Source of the DNA: a virus
Strand: one strand, 5' to 3'
IMG/VR virus record: IMGVR_UViG_3300042298_002521
Span: 1 to 46,025 of that record
DNA: 46,025 bases
The notes beneath the pieces are model-generated. The model was not told the origin of the DNA, made no database searches, and saw only the letters and a list, made by a program, of their open reading frames with translations. Both the position numbers and the translations under genes were made by a program. Below, in pieces: positions 12,360 to 21,156 of the stretch (positions are counted from its first letter, which is position 1; each line of letters opens with the position of its first letter).

Positions 12360-13025
12360 ATGCTCGCTGTAGAGGGAAGAGTTGTTATTAGCGTTGATTT
12401 AGAAAGTAAGAATAGCCATACCTTTTCGGATGGCACAAAGATTAGATTAGAGAGGGACTATAACAACCTAAACCAAAGAGAAACAAAGCCCGTCAATGCG
12501 ACTGTAATTGACGGCGAAGGAATTAAGTCTGGCAGTCAAATCTTGATCCACCCTAATTTTACTCACGAAACATACAAGATAAATGACAGGACCAGACTTT
12601 CTGGTGAAGTCGAGGGAAGTGATATTAAGTATTTTTCAATACCAATGGAAAAATGCTTCGCGTGGCTGGATGGGGAAACGTGGAAGCCGCTTAAGACCTT
12701 TGAGTTTGGCCTTCGTGTATACAAGCCCTACGAAGGAATGATACAGGGTATTGAGCCTAAGTTGATACCTGATGTATTGTACGTTACAACAGGGGAGTTG
12801 GCTGGAAATATAGTGCAAACCCTAAAGGCTTGCGATTATGAAATTATCTTTCAAGGAATTAACGGACAAGAAGATAGATTGATACGCTTTCGCCACTTCC
12901 CCGACGAGGACCACGAAAGAGAAGAAGTGATAGCAATGAGAGATGATTTAACGGAGCGATACAATAAGGGAGAGATACTAATTGGATTATCTCCGTCTAC
13001 CGCTAAAACAATCAACGATGACTGA
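12360..13025 (+). CDS. Hypothetical protein, 221 aa, beta-rich
   Basis: The first half is beta-rich, with a Val-Ile-Asp-Gly-Glu-Gly-Ile-Lys-Ser-Gly-Ser-Gln-Ile-Leu-Ile-His segment that faintly recalls the core of GroES-like barrels but lacks their mobile-loop and roof motifs. The second half carries Phe-Arg-His-Phe-Pro-Asp-Glu-Asp-His-Glu-Arg-Glu-Glu, rich in acidic residues. No function can be given. It comes after a 27-nt gap and overlaps the next gene by 8 nt. Confidence 0.65.
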   Translation: MLAVEGRVVISVDLESKNSHTFSDGTKIRLERDYNNLNQRETKPVNATVIDGEGIKSGSQILIHPNFTHETYKINDRTRLSGEVEGSDIKYFSIPMEKCFAWLDGETWKPLKTFEFGLRVYKPYEGMIQGIEPKLIPDVLYVTTGELAGNIVQTLKACDYEIIFQGINGQEDRLIRFRHFPDEDHEREEVIAMRDDLTERYNKGEILIGLSPSTAKTINDD

Positions 13026-13347
13026 TGCCGCTAAAAAAATCTTGGAAGACCGAATAGCCGAGCTTGAAAAAGAGCTTGAAGGTTATAAGAATAATGGAGT
13101 AGAAAAACTCTATTACAGCCTTCAACGTAAGGCAAACGAAATGGCTGACCTATTAAATAGCGTCAACCTAAAGAATGTAAACATTGACGATGCCAAAGAC
13201 AAGAGCTTTGAGCGTATTTTCAAAATCCTTGAGAAGAGTAACGCGGTAAGTGAGTCAATCAGAGCGCTCAGGGATAGCGTTCCGGGCGTCAAAAAAGAAG
13301 AAGTTAAAAAACCATTTTTAGACCGCATCGCGGAAGAAAGAAATTAA
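13018..13347 (+). CDS. Coiled-coil protein, candidate small terminase-like subunit
   Basis: 109 residues from the ATG at 13018, which overlaps the previous stop. The first 25 residues are an acidic/basic helix with Leu at heptad spacing, followed by a long helical middle and a short basic tail. Small terminase subunits are helical oligomers encoded just before the large subunit, and this gene lies two positions upstream of it, but no helix-turn-helix is evident, so the assignment is only a suggestion. Confidence 0.55.
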   Translation: MTDAAKKILEDRIAELEKELEGYKNNGVEKLYYSLQRKANEMADLLNSVNLKNVNIDDAKDKSFERIFKILEKSNAVSESIRALRDSVPGVKKEEVKKPFLDRIAEERN

Positions 13348-13349
13348 TT

Positions 13350-13481
13350 ATGGCAAAGTCAAAATCCAGCGGCACCAGCACCAAGGTGGTCTTCTTTAAG
13401 ACAAAGGGAGGAAAAGCTAAAAAAAGTAGAAACAAGCACGACCGCAAATCGAGGACGTATCGCGGCCAAGGCAGGGTCTAA
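13350..13481 (+). CDS. Very basic 43-aa protein
   Basis: Encodes 43 residues, about 40% Lys/Arg, with Ser/Thr/Gly and no acidic clusters; it looks intrinsically disordered and DNA-binding. Its stop codon overlaps the terminase start (TAATG), so translation is likely coupled. It could help packaging by binding DNA or be a minor head protein. Confidence 0.6.
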   Translation: MAKSKSSGTSTKVVFFKTKGGKAKKSRNKHDRKSRTYRGQGRV

Positions 13482-15559
13482 TGACAACTGAGTTAATATA
13501 CGGTACACAATGTCGGCTACCAGAACTTCCCCCGCATACTAAAATACTCAACTTTGACAAGAAAGTAGAGGATCAAATGTGGGTTAGGGAAGAACTGCCC
13601 GACTATTTTGAAAAGATTGAGTATACTAAGACGGGCGACTTAGTTCTTACCGAAGAACAGGAAGAATACGCTATTAGAGAACTTGAAAGATGTAAAAAGG
13701 GTCTCTGGGTTTACATTTTAGGCAAACCCTATTTTATTACCAAGAAGTATTATTTTTATCTTCAATGGTGGACACTTGAGGACGGATCTAGGCCAGAATA
13801 TCGAGATGCCGATAGGAGATATTTTACATTCTTAGAACATTGGGAGAATATACCTTGGGCGCTTGGGGTTATTAGATCAAAGAAACGACGCGAAGGTGCG
13901 TCTTCCCAAGCAACGTCAAATCTTGTCTACGAGGCAATATTTTACAAGAACTCTAACTGTGGTCTGGTGTCTAAGTCTAACGAGGACGGGCGGGCCACAT
14001 TTACGGAGATGGTCGCTTATGGGTATAGGCAATTACCAGCCTTTCTAAAGCCAAAACAAATTAACCGAGAAGATAGTGTAACAGAGCTTGTTTTTGCTCA
14101 AAAGGTTTCTAATGTCCGGGAAGGAACGGCTGCCACCCAAAAAGAAGATGAAGGCAACAGGTCAAAGATTAACTACCGGGCCCCTGTATTAAACGCCTAT
14201 GACCGTGGTCGTATGAGCCGCCTACTGCTGGATGAGTTTGGTAAACTTGAAAAAGAGGTGCAGGCCTCTCAGTTGTTTGCGATTATATCCAAGACGCTGG
14301 TAAAGGGTGTTAAAAGAGTAGGGTTTGTTGAAATGCCCTCTACCGTTAATAAGCTTTCTAAGGGAGGTTCTGAGTTTAAGTTGTTGTGGGAAAACGCGGA
14401 TCTCGGAAAGAAGTCGCCGACTATCAACCGCCTTGTCCGTTATTTTAGCCCCGCCTACGACGGCTACGAGGGTTTTATTGATAAATACGGGTTCTCTGTC
14501 ATCAATTCCCCGACACCCGAACAAAAAGCTTATTTAGTAGAAAAGTGGGTAGTAAAGGATGAAGACGGAAATACCATAAGTGAGATTAGCGAAGAAGATA
14601 TTGACTTAGGCTCAAAGGCATATATAATAAAGAGGCGGGAGGGAAGAACTGGTGATGACTTAGAGGAAGAGATAAGGATGAACCCCTGCACAGAGGTAGA
14701 AGCCTTTATGTCGGCAAACGCCGATTGTATTTTCAATGTTGTGAAACTCAATGAGCAAAGTGAAAAATTAAAGCAAAGTCCCGTCTACAAGCGCAAGATA
14801 TTATTTTTCAGAGATGAAGTAACTCAAACAGTCCGCTGGAGAGATGCCACAGATTCGGAAAGTAATTTTTGTTGGGAATTTATAGGCGACCTCAAACCAA
14901 CCGATGCAAACAAGCACTACTGGGACACAGGGATAAAAAAGCCCGGAAGGGCGGATATAGGAGTGATAGGGGTGGACGGATACTCAAACTCACAAGGCGG
15001 TAAGAAGTACGGCTCAAAGGCTTCGGCGTGGGTATACCTTAAATACGATATTCGAGACCCAGAAAACACGGGCCTCTTTACCGCGCACCTTTACGGAAGA
15101 CCGCAAGAAAAGGACGACCTGCACAATCAGGTTATGCTGGCTGCCGAATACTTGGGATTTCAATGCTATTACGAATTTGTGGCCGATGATTATTACACCT
15201 ATTTTAAGAATAGGGGAAAATTAGGGTATCTGGCAAAGTTCCCAATGAACGCGATTGACCCCAATAAGCGAAAAGCTGCCGAAAGACATTACGGCTTCCC
15301 AATTACAGACTTTGCAATGACTAAGCAGAATGATGCGATGATTAGCTATATTGAACACTATTGCGAAAAAATATACTGGCTTGAACTTATCGAGGACTTA
15401 AAAAGTTACGATCCTCAAAAGCGTACACCTAGCGACCGATCCGTTTCGGCTATGATTGCCCTCGTTGCAGGGCTTGAGCCTATCTATAAGCCAGCACCTC
15501 CCCAAACACCGTTAATTAAAATTTATCCGAATTACGGCACCGCAAACGCCGGAAGGTAG
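13481..15559 (+). CDS. terL: Terminase large subunit (DNA-packaging ATPase/nuclease)
   Basis: 692 residues. The ATPase half has a Walker A-like Arg-Ser-Lys-Lys-Arg-Arg-Glu-Gly-Ala-Ser-Ser at 132-142, of the variant type seen in Bacteroidota phage terminases, and a Walker B Arg-Leu-Leu-Leu-Asp-Glu-Phe-Gly with Asp251-Glu252. The C-terminal half holds an RNase H-like nuclease with Ile-Gly-Val-Asp-Gly-Tyr near 490-500 and a later Phe-Val-Ala-Asp-Asp-Tyr-Tyr. The product pumps DNA into proheads and cuts concatemers. The portal gene follows after a 57-nt gap with a promoter element. Confidence 0.9.
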   Translation: MTTELIYGTQCRLPELPPHTKILNFDKKVEDQMWVREELPDYFEKIEYTKTGDLVLTEEQEEYAIRELERCKKGLWVYILGKPYFITKKYYFYLQWWTLEDGSRPEYRDADRRYFTFLEHWENIPWALGVIRSKKRREGASSQATSNLVYEAIFYKNSNCGLVSKSNEDGRATFTEMVAYGYRQLPAFLKPKQINREDSVTELVFAQKVSNVREGTAATQKEDEGNRSKINYRAPVLNAYDRGRMSRLLLDEFGKLEKEVQASQLFAIISKTLVKGVKRVGFVEMPSTVNKLSKGGSEFKLLWENADLGKKSPTINRLVRYFSPAYDGYEGFIDKYGFSVINSPTPEQKAYLVEKWVVKDEDGNTISEISEEDIDLGSKAYIIKRREGRTGDDLEEEIRMNPCTEVEAFMSANADCIFNVVKLNEQSEKLKQSPVYKRKILFFRDEVTQTVRWRDATDSESNFCWEFIGDLKPTDANKHYWDTGIKKPGRADIGVIGVDGYSNSQGGKKYGSKASAWVYLKYDIRDPENTGLFTAHLYGRPQEKDDLHNQVMLAAEYLGFQCYYEFVADDYYTYFKNRGKLGYLAKFPMNAIDPNKRKAAERHYGFPITDFAMTKQNDAMISYIEHYCEKIYWLELIEDLKSYDPQKRTPSDRSVSAMIALVAGLEPIYKPAPPQTPLIKIYPNYGTANAGR

Positions 15560-15588
15560 TAAAAAAAAATTTTTTCGTATAATTTAAC

Positions 15589-15596
15589 TATATTTG
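15589..15596 (+). promoter_or_regulatory. -7 element (TATATTTG) before the portal gene
   Basis: TATATTTG lies 20 nt before the portal start in a 57-nt A/T-rich gap. An A-tract and T-tract (15561-15575) lie where the -33 element should be, without a clear TTG. It probably drives late structural genes. Confidence 0.5.
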
Positions 15597-15616
15597 TTTC
15601 GGATAAAAATATAAAG

Positions 15617-18061
15617 ATGCAGGATTTCTCTGCTCAACCCTTAAAGTCGTTTCAGCTTGACCCTAAGCTAACTATCAAAGATAAGTCAGACTGGGAATAC
15701 GGAAAACGACTCGCTATATATATCGATTCTACTATAAGGGGTGGAATATCAAGTTATTTCTTTGTTCGCAATGCTCGTTGGAGAACTAATCGCGGTTACG
15801 CTAATGGTCGTATTCCGATGAGCAAGTTTCAAGACTTGCTTGAGTTCAATGGTAAGGTCAACTATCTTAATATCAACTGGCAATCAATTAACATTGTTAA
15901 TCGTATTATCTCCGGCTTGGTAGGTAGATGGATGGCTCGTAGCGAAAAAATACAAGTAACTGCCACCGATAGTATTTCTAATAAGCAAAAGAAAGAAGAG
16001 TACGAACAACTAGAGTTCATCCTTGAGAATAGAGCGATGCTGGAACGCCTGCAAGAAGAGTCGGGTGTTCCGCTCTTGCCACAAGGAGAAGAACTTCCCG
16101 AAGACAAAGAAGAACTCAAGCTTTGGCAATCTCAATTCCAGCGCTTGCCAGAAGAGATTGGTTACGAGCTTGCCTGTAATGATGTATTAGCTGCTAATGG
16201 CTGGTTTGATACATTAAAGGAAAAGATGCTGCACGACAGCGCTGAAACAGGTTTTGTTGGTACCTATACATGGATGGATGACCAAGGTGTTATTCACGTT
16301 GAGTGGCTGAAGCCTGAAAATTGTTTTTATTCCTACTCTTCCTATCCAGATTTTAGAGATACGACGTGGCGCGGTGTAATTCGCACCTATAAAATTAGCG
16401 AACTCAGAAGAAAGTATGGCGTTGAGTTTGGTGGAAAGATTAGCGAAGAAGAGTTATGGAAGATGGCTCAGTTTTCTAAGGAGTTCCAATTATACGACAA
16501 TATCACTTGGCTTACCGAGTGGAATGTAACCTTCCTTCGCCCTTATGACGAGTGGAACATTGACGTAATTGAGTTTGAGCTAAAGACGGTTGATAGCGAT
16601 GACTACACCGTTGTTACAACAAAGAAAAATAAGTCTACAATCGTTAAGAAAGGTAGACCCGATAAAACGGCTGAAAACGAAAAGCTTTTGTCGGATACAA
16701 AATGGAATATATACCGCGGGGTGTATTGCAGACCTACTAATACCGTTCTTGAGTGGGGCCTAAAGAAAAATATGATACGCCCGCAGGATCCGAAGGAAAT
16801 TGGAAATGCCGAGTTCTCGTACAGCTTTTATATGGTGCAGAACTACGACATGACTTCCCTCGCCATCCCGGAAAAAATTCAAGAGCCAGTAGACCAGATG
16901 ATTATTGCTCGTCTTCGCATGCAGCAATTAGTGGCAAAAATGAGACCTACTGGTTCGGCTGTAAACTGGGACGCCTTACAAAATATTGACTTTGGATTAG
17001 GAGACCAGAATAAAGGTATTGACGTTAAAAAACTTTACGACCAAACAGGTGATATTTACTATCGCGGTCGTGATGCGGAGGGAAATCCTATCCCTGTGCC
17101 TATTCAGGAGTTAAGCAATTCAGGGTTCTTGGCCCAATTACAAGGTCTTATCTTATTATATGATAAGCACTACCAGATTTTGAAGGATGAGTTGGGGGAA
17201 GACCCGAACCTCATAGCCGCCGCTATTCAGCCCCGTGTTGCTGTTTCAAATATCAATACCGCTGAGCAGGTGGCCCAAAATGCTACCGATTACTTTTATT
17301 GGGCGTACACTAATTGTATGGCCGATACCGCGAAGAAAGTAGCATCGCTTCTTAAGACTTCTGTAATGTACGGGGCTAATGTGTATCGTGATATTGTTAA
17401 GAGCAATAGCGACGAAATCGCTGCCCGTATCTTTAATGCGAGAATACAAATGCTGCCCGATCAGTATGAGCTGGCCCGTTTTGAGGCTATGCTTAATCAG
17501 GCACTCGCATCTTCCCCCGACCTAGTACTATTCCTTGACCCCTTCCAAATAATGCGTGTAGCCAAGGAAGATGTGAAATTAGCAGAGGCCTTGTTTAGAA
17601 GAGCGCAAAAGAAGATGATTATTTACAATCAGACAAGAGCCGCAGAAAATCAACAAGCTACTATTCAAGGGCAAATCCAAGCCGCTCAAATAGCAGAGCA
17701 AGAAAAGAGGGCTACAAAGGAGCAGGAAGGCCTTATGGACATGAAACGTGCCGAGATGGCCGCCAATGCCCAAAATAAAACCGCTGTTCTTCAAATGGCG
17801 ACCCAAGCCTACCTGAAGCACATGGAAACTGGCCAGCCAATTCCTCCAGAAATTTTGCCGCTAATCCAAGCCGTAATGGAGAATGTAGCTTTATCCTCTG
17901 TCATATCTTCCCAAGAGAAACAAGAAGAAGTTCTTGCTAAAATGCAAATGGCAGCGGCAATGCAGCAACAACAGGGTGCGGGGGAAATGATGCCAGAAGG
18001 TGAAATGCCCGCCGAAGAGCAAATGATGCAAGAACAACAACCACAACTTCCCCAACAATAA
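15617..18061 (+). CDS. Portal protein
   Basis: 814 residues. It has the usual portal layout: an N-terminal Trp-rich segment (Asp-Trp-Glu-Tyr-Gly-Lys-Arg), Asn-Ile-Asn-Trp-Gln-Ser-Ile-Asn-Ile-Val-Asn-Arg-Ile-Ile-Ser-Gly-Leu-Val-Gly, a beta-rich wing, then a long helical stem and crown, and a C-terminus of about 100 residues dominated by Gln, Glu and Met (a likely coiled or disordered barrel extension). Size and order resemble portals of crAss-like and related Bacteroidota phages. It forms the ring through which DNA enters the head and to which connector proteins bind. Position directly after terL supports the call. Confidence 0.85.
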   Translation: MQDFSAQPLKSFQLDPKLTIKDKSDWEYGKRLAIYIDSTIRGGISSYFFVRNARWRTNRGYANGRIPMSKFQDLLEFNGKVNYLNINWQSINIVNRIISGLVGRWMARSEKIQVTATDSISNKQKKEEYEQLEFILENRAMLERLQEESGVPLLPQGEELPEDKEELKLWQSQFQRLPEEIGYELACNDVLAANGWFDTLKEKMLHDSAETGFVGTYTWMDDQGVIHVEWLKPENCFYSYSSYPDFRDTTWRGVIRTYKISELRRKYGVEFGGKISEEELWKMAQFSKEFQLYDNITWLTEWNVTFLRPYDEWNIDVIEFELKTVDSDDYTVVTTKKNKSTIVKKGRPDKTAENEKLLSDTKWNIYRGVYCRPTNTVLEWGLKKNMIRPQDPKEIGNAEFSYSFYMVQNYDMTSLAIPEKIQEPVDQMIIARLRMQQLVAKMRPTGSAVNWDALQNIDFGLGDQNKGIDVKKLYDQTGDIYYRGRDAEGNPIPVPIQELSNSGFLAQLQGLILLYDKHYQILKDELGEDPNLIAAAIQPRVAVSNINTAEQVAQNATDYFYWAYTNCMADTAKKVASLLKTSVMYGANVYRDIVKSNSDEIAARIFNARIQMLPDQYELARFEAMLNQALASSPDLVLFLDPFQIMRVAKEDVKLAEALFRRAQKKMIIYNQTRAAENQQATIQGQIQAAQIAEQEKRATKEQEGLMDMKRAEMAANAQNKTAVLQMATQAYLKHMETGQPIPPEILPLIQAVMENVALSSVISSQEKQEEVLAKMQMAAAMQQQQGAGEMMPEGEMPAEEQMMQEQQPQLPQQ

Positions 18062-18071
18062 AAAATAAAAT

Positions 18072-18341
18072 ATGTCAGTAACAGTAACAAATAGAAAAGC
18101 GTCTCAAGCCCTTAGAGGTCAAAGCGTCAAAGTAACACTTAACGCAGCACAATCCGCCAATCTATCTTCATTTCAGGTAGGTATGCGTTGCCAAGCCGGA
18201 TCGTTTGTAACCCTTGGCTACATTGGAAGCGTTGATTACTTTGGAAACTCTTTTAAGGTTATACCCGCTCAGCCCAATAAAGAATTTGGAGCCAACGGAT
18301 ATTTAAGCGCTCTTGAAACAATAACAGTAGTAACATCATAA
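18072..18341 (+). CDS. Small beta-rich virion-associated protein, 89 aa
   Basis: Beta-rich, with Val-Thr-Val-Thr-Asn-Arg at the start, a Gly-Met-Arg-Cys-Gln-Ala-Gly-Ser-Phe-Val centre and a final Thr-Ile-Thr-Val-Val-Thr-Ser. It comes 10 nt after the portal stop. A head decoration or completion role is possible; no family is recognised. Confidence 0.6.
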   Translation: MSVTVTNRKASQALRGQSVKVTLNAAQSANLSSFQVGMRCQAGSFVTLGYIGSVDYFGNSFKVIPAQPNKEFGANGYLSALETITVVTS

Positions 18342-18351
18342 AAATAAAAAT

Positions 18352-18729
18352 ATGTCAGTACAAGTAATAATTGATGCCACAGAAGAGTATACCTCTGGAA
18401 CCGAGTCAGGGACACCCTTTCTCGTTAAATTAGACACAGGGGGCTTTGATTATGCGGTTGTCCAGTTTGTCGGAATAGGCGGAGAGGTAGCCTTTAAGCA
18501 TACCAACGACTCAGGAGCTATCAACGGCGTTTCAGACGGTAGTGCGGTATCCTCGGCTAACGCATTAGCCCTACAAGGGGTTAACTTGGCTTCAGGCGCA
18601 ACAGCAACCTCAACATTGACGGCTTCAATCTTCCGTTTTCAATCATACGCAAGATTTTTGTGGATTGACGGAACGGCTACAAGCGCCACCTTGGATAAGC
18701 TCATTGTAAGACTTTACAAAATTTGCTAA
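18352..18729 (+). CDS. Small beta-rich virion-associated protein, 125 aa
   Basis: Rich in Gly, Ser, Ala, Thr and Val with alternating hydrophobic residues, typical of a beta-sandwich such as a capsid decoration protein. It begins Met-Ser-Val-Gln-Val-Ile-Ile-Asp, like its upstream neighbour (Met-Ser-Val-Thr-Val), perhaps a distant paralogue. It lies between portal and capsid. Function inferred only from place and composition. Confidence 0.6.
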   Translation: MSVQVIIDATEEYTSGTESGTPFLVKLDTGGFDYAVVQFVGIGGEVAFKHTNDSGAINGVSDGSAVSSANALALQGVNLASGATATSTLTASIFRFQSYARFLWIDGTATSATLDKLIVRLYKIC

Positions 18730-18731
18730 AG

Positions 18732-18935
18732 ATGAAAAAGGTAAAACTCAAAGTAAAAAAGAAAGGCCAAAAGCCTATTGAGTTCAAGGCAGGTGCGCTT
18801 CGCGCTCAACTTGGGGCCAAGAAGGGTGAGCCTATCCCTGCCTCTAAGATGAAGGCAGCCGAAAGCGGTGAGCTTGGAGAACTTGCTAAGAAGCGTGCCT
18901 TATTTAAGAAAAACGTATTAACTGGTAAGAAATGA
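18732..18935 (+). CDS. Small basic protein, 67 aa
   Basis: Starts at ATG 18732 (a TTG 9 nt earlier is less likely). Begins Met-Lys-Lys-Val-Lys-Leu-Lys-Val-Lys-Lys-Lys-Gly-Gln-Lys-Pro-Ile, then Gly-Ala-Leu-Arg-Ala-Gln-Leu-Gly-Ala and Glu-Pro-Ile-Pro-Ala-Ser-Lys-Met-Lys-Ala-Ala, a pattern seen in small basic proteins near phage head genes. It probably binds DNA or the inside of the head. Its stop overlaps the next start (ATGA). Confidence 0.62.
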   Translation: MKKVKLKVKKKGQKPIEFKAGALRAQLGAKKGEPIPASKMKAAESGELGELAKKRALFKKNVLTGKK

Positions 18936-19087
18936 AAGAGATGATTAAAAGAGCGGACGGAAGTTACTCTCAAAGAGGACTTTGGGATAATATCCGCGCT
19001 AATGTTGGTAGCGGTAAAGCGCCGACCAAGGAAATGCTAAAGCAAGAAAAGAAAATAAAATTGCGAACCAAAAAAAAGAAATCATAA
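18932..19087 (+). CDS. Small basic protein, 51 aa
   Basis: Begins by ATGA overlap and ends by TAATG overlap with the following gene. The sequence has Arg-Ala-Asp-Gly-Ser-Tyr-Ser-Gln-Arg-Gly-Leu-Trp-Asp-Asn-Ile-Arg-Ala-Asn in the first half and a Lys-rich tail. The Gly-Ser-Tyr-Ser-Gln-Arg-Gly-Leu-Trp-Asp run looks conserved-type, but no family is recognised. Confidence 0.6.
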   Translation: MKEMIKRADGSYSQRGLWDNIRANVGSGKAPTKEMLKQEKKIKLRTKKKKS

Positions 19088-19452
19088 TGCAAAATCAAAA
19101 GCCAGACCCAAAGAAGCAGCCGGACCCAAAGAAACAACCCAGTAAGGTTGTTATGCGTGTTAAATGGGAACACGATGTAAAGAACCCGGAAAATGCTGAA
19201 TTTGTCAAAGAGGTTGCAGACGATCTTGGTAAAGGAACGAGGAACATAACACAAGACGAGTTCAATAGAAGATATGAAATCAAAAAGACCAACGAGTATT
19301 ACGATTATGATGTTCAGGTTCCTAAAAAAATCAATATCAAGCTAAGAAGCCCCGTTGATATAAAATTCAAAAATCCGTTTAAGTCTAATGCAGGACCTAA
19401 TACGGTAGAGAGAACTAAAAAAGAAGTTAAAGAAGCTAAAAAAGGAATGTAA
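19087..19452 (+). CDS. Hypothetical basic protein, 121 aa
   Basis: Starts with two copies of a Pro-Asp-Pro-Lys-Lys-Gln unit (residues about 6-18), followed by a mixed alpha/beta body and a Lys/Glu-rich C-terminus. No family is recognised. It is coupled by TAATG to the preceding gene and has a 2-nt gap to the next one, so it is part of the head-gene run. Confidence 0.6.
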   Translation: MQNQKPDPKKQPDPKKQPSKVVMRVKWEHDVKNPENAEFVKEVADDLGKGTRNITQDEFNRRYEIKKTNEYYDYDVQVPKKINIKLRSPVDIKFKNPFKSNAGPNTVERTKKEVKEAKKGM

Positions 19453-19454
19453 TT

Positions 19455-19886
19455 ATGGCAATAACAGCTAAAATCAGAATGTCAGGGGAAGAGGTGAAAG
19501 CCAAGACTTCCCTCACACCCGAAGAAATCCGCGATAGATTATTCTATTTTCACGATGCCGCACACGAATTTCATCAGCAAACTAAAGGCGGATGGGAACA
19601 CGACGCGCTTGGTAAGTTATACGAGGGTCTAGAAGACTTCTCTGATGATATTCCAGAAAAGATGATGGGCTATATGGACGGCAAAAGACTTGGAGCCCTA
19701 GTTCGCATCCCTACTCCAAAATATGGAGGACACGAGTCTTCTGTAAAGCTGGTTAAAGAGTTATTAGACTTCTCTTACGACTTATATGAATTTGCGTGCG
19801 AGAAAAAATTGCTTGACGTGGAAAATAGATCTCAAGAACTTTCTGGTCTTGCCGCAAAGACTATTTACCGCTTAACGCTTAGCTAA
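19455..19886 (+). CDS. DUF5856 / ferritin- or Dps-like helical protein
   Basis: 143 residues, mainly helical, with the order Phe-Tyr-Phe-His-Asp-Ala-Ala-His-Glu-Phe-His, Gly-Gly-Trp-Glu-His-Asp-Ala-Leu-Gly-Lys-Leu-Tyr-Glu-Gly-Leu-Glu-Asp and a long C-terminal helix. This is the pattern of DUF5856 and other Dps/ferritin-like proteins encoded among the structural genes of crAss-like phages. The His/Asp/Glu arrangement resembles a metal or ferroxidase site. It may bind DNA or iron, but the virion role is unproven. Confidence 0.65.
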   Translation: MAITAKIRMSGEEVKAKTSLTPEEIRDRLFYFHDAAHEFHQQTKGGWEHDALGKLYEGLEDFSDDIPEKMMGYMDGKRLGALVRIPTPKYGGHESSVKLVKELLDFSYDLYEFACEKKLLDVENRSQELSGLAAKTIYRLTLS

Positions 19887-19906
19887 TTATTAACCAAATA
19901 GACTTT

Positions 19907-21121
19907 ATGTCAGAAAACAACAACAACCAAGAACAGGTACAAGAAAACGTACAAAATGCTGCACAAGAAAATGTACAGCAACAGTCCTTTAATCCATTTT
20001 CGGATAACGCTTGGAGCGCTACGCCGGATTTTACAAACAATCAAGCTCCCGAAACCACATCTTCCCCCGACACTCAAGAAGAATACGAGGAAGAGATAGT
20101 AGACGCGGACGAGTGGTTAAAAGGACAATTTGGATGGGATAATGCCGATGCCGCGAGGGAAGAGATAGAGCAACTTCGTCAACTTCGCGATACCGCATCT
20201 TCCCCCGCAGAAATAGAATTTGCCAACGAACAAAGCGCAAAGTTCTTTAAGCTAATGCAAGAAGGTAAAGAAGACGACCTTTACAGCTTCTTAGAGAACA
20301 AAAAGAAATTCGATCGCCTTACCAGTATATCTGAGTTAGACACGCGGTCTGCTGCTGAGATTATCAAACTCAATATGCAGCAAAAGTACAAGGACTTAAC
20401 TCCTAACGAAATTGAGTATAAGTTCAATAAGCAATTTTCTGTTCCCCAAAGACCCGCTCAAGGCGACTTGGAGACAGATGAAGAATATCAAGAAAAACTC
20501 TCTAATTGGGAGGCAAGAGTAAAGGACGTTGAAACAGAAATGTTCATCGAGGCTAAACTTGCCAAGCCCGAATTAGAGAAATTCAAAAACGAGCTAGTTC
20601 TCCCTGACGTACAATTTGAAACGGGACAACAAGGCTATGAGCCAACCCAAGAGGAATTGGATGCTCAATCGGCCCTGATGAACCAATTCAAGGAGTCAGC
20701 GATTGCTGCACTTTCTTCCTTTGATGGCTTTAGCGTATCGGTAAAAGACGAGGAAGTTGAAATACCGCTATCTTATGCCGTATCAGATGAAGAGAAAATT
20801 GCAGTTGCTTCGCAAATTGAACAATTTGCCGACGCTAATTTTGACGCCAATGTTGTGCTGGCAGAAAGATGGTTGAAAGATGACGGGAATGGAGGGTATA
20901 AATTAAATACCAATCAAATTATCCGCGACTTAACGCTCCTGCAGAGCGAAGGAAAAGTGAATCAGAAGTTTGTGAACGATGCGGCCTCAAAAAGGCTTGC
21001 GGAGTACATTAAAAAGACGAGTAACGTAAGCGTGACTTCCCAGACAGCCCAATCAACTTTCTCAGGCAATAACAAATCAGACTTAGACCGACAAATTGAG
21101 TACATCTGGAAGAACTCGTAA
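19907..21121 (+). CDS. Probable capsid scaffolding protein
   Basis: 404 residues, strongly acidic. The first 70 residues are almost wholly Asn, Gln and Glu (disordered), then a charged helical body with many Glu/Gln/Leu, and a short basic C-terminus (Asp-Leu-Asp-Arg-Gln-Ile-Glu-Tyr-Ile-Trp-Lys). Scaffolds of HK97-fold capsids are acidic, helical, often with a basic end that binds the capsid protein, and are encoded directly upstream of it, as here (36-nt gap). No protease motif is seen. Confidence 0.7.
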   Translation: MSENNNNQEQVQENVQNAAQENVQQQSFNPFSDNAWSATPDFTNNQAPETTSSPDTQEEYEEEIVDADEWLKGQFGWDNADAAREEIEQLRQLRDTASSPAEIEFANEQSAKFFKLMQEGKEDDLYSFLENKKKFDRLTSISELDTRSAAEIIKLNMQQKYKDLTPNEIEYKFNKQFSVPQRPAQGDLETDEEYQEKLSNWEARVKDVETEMFIEAKLAKPELEKFKNELVLPDVQFETGQQGYEPTQEELDAQSALMNQFKESAIAALSSFDGFSVSVKDEEVEIPLSYAVSDEEKIAVASQIEQFADANFDANVVLAERWLKDDGNGGYKLNTNQIIRDLTLLQSEGKVNQKFVNDAASKRLAEYIKKTSNVSVTSQTAQSTFSGNNKSDLDRQIEYIWKNS

Positions 21122-21156
21122 ATCAAATCAATTAACAAAAATTAAATTTTAACAAA

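Noticed and set aside
12360-13025. A second GroES-like protein
   Set aside because: Only one short stretch resembles GroES; the mobile loop and C-terminal motifs are missing and the protein is more than twice as long.
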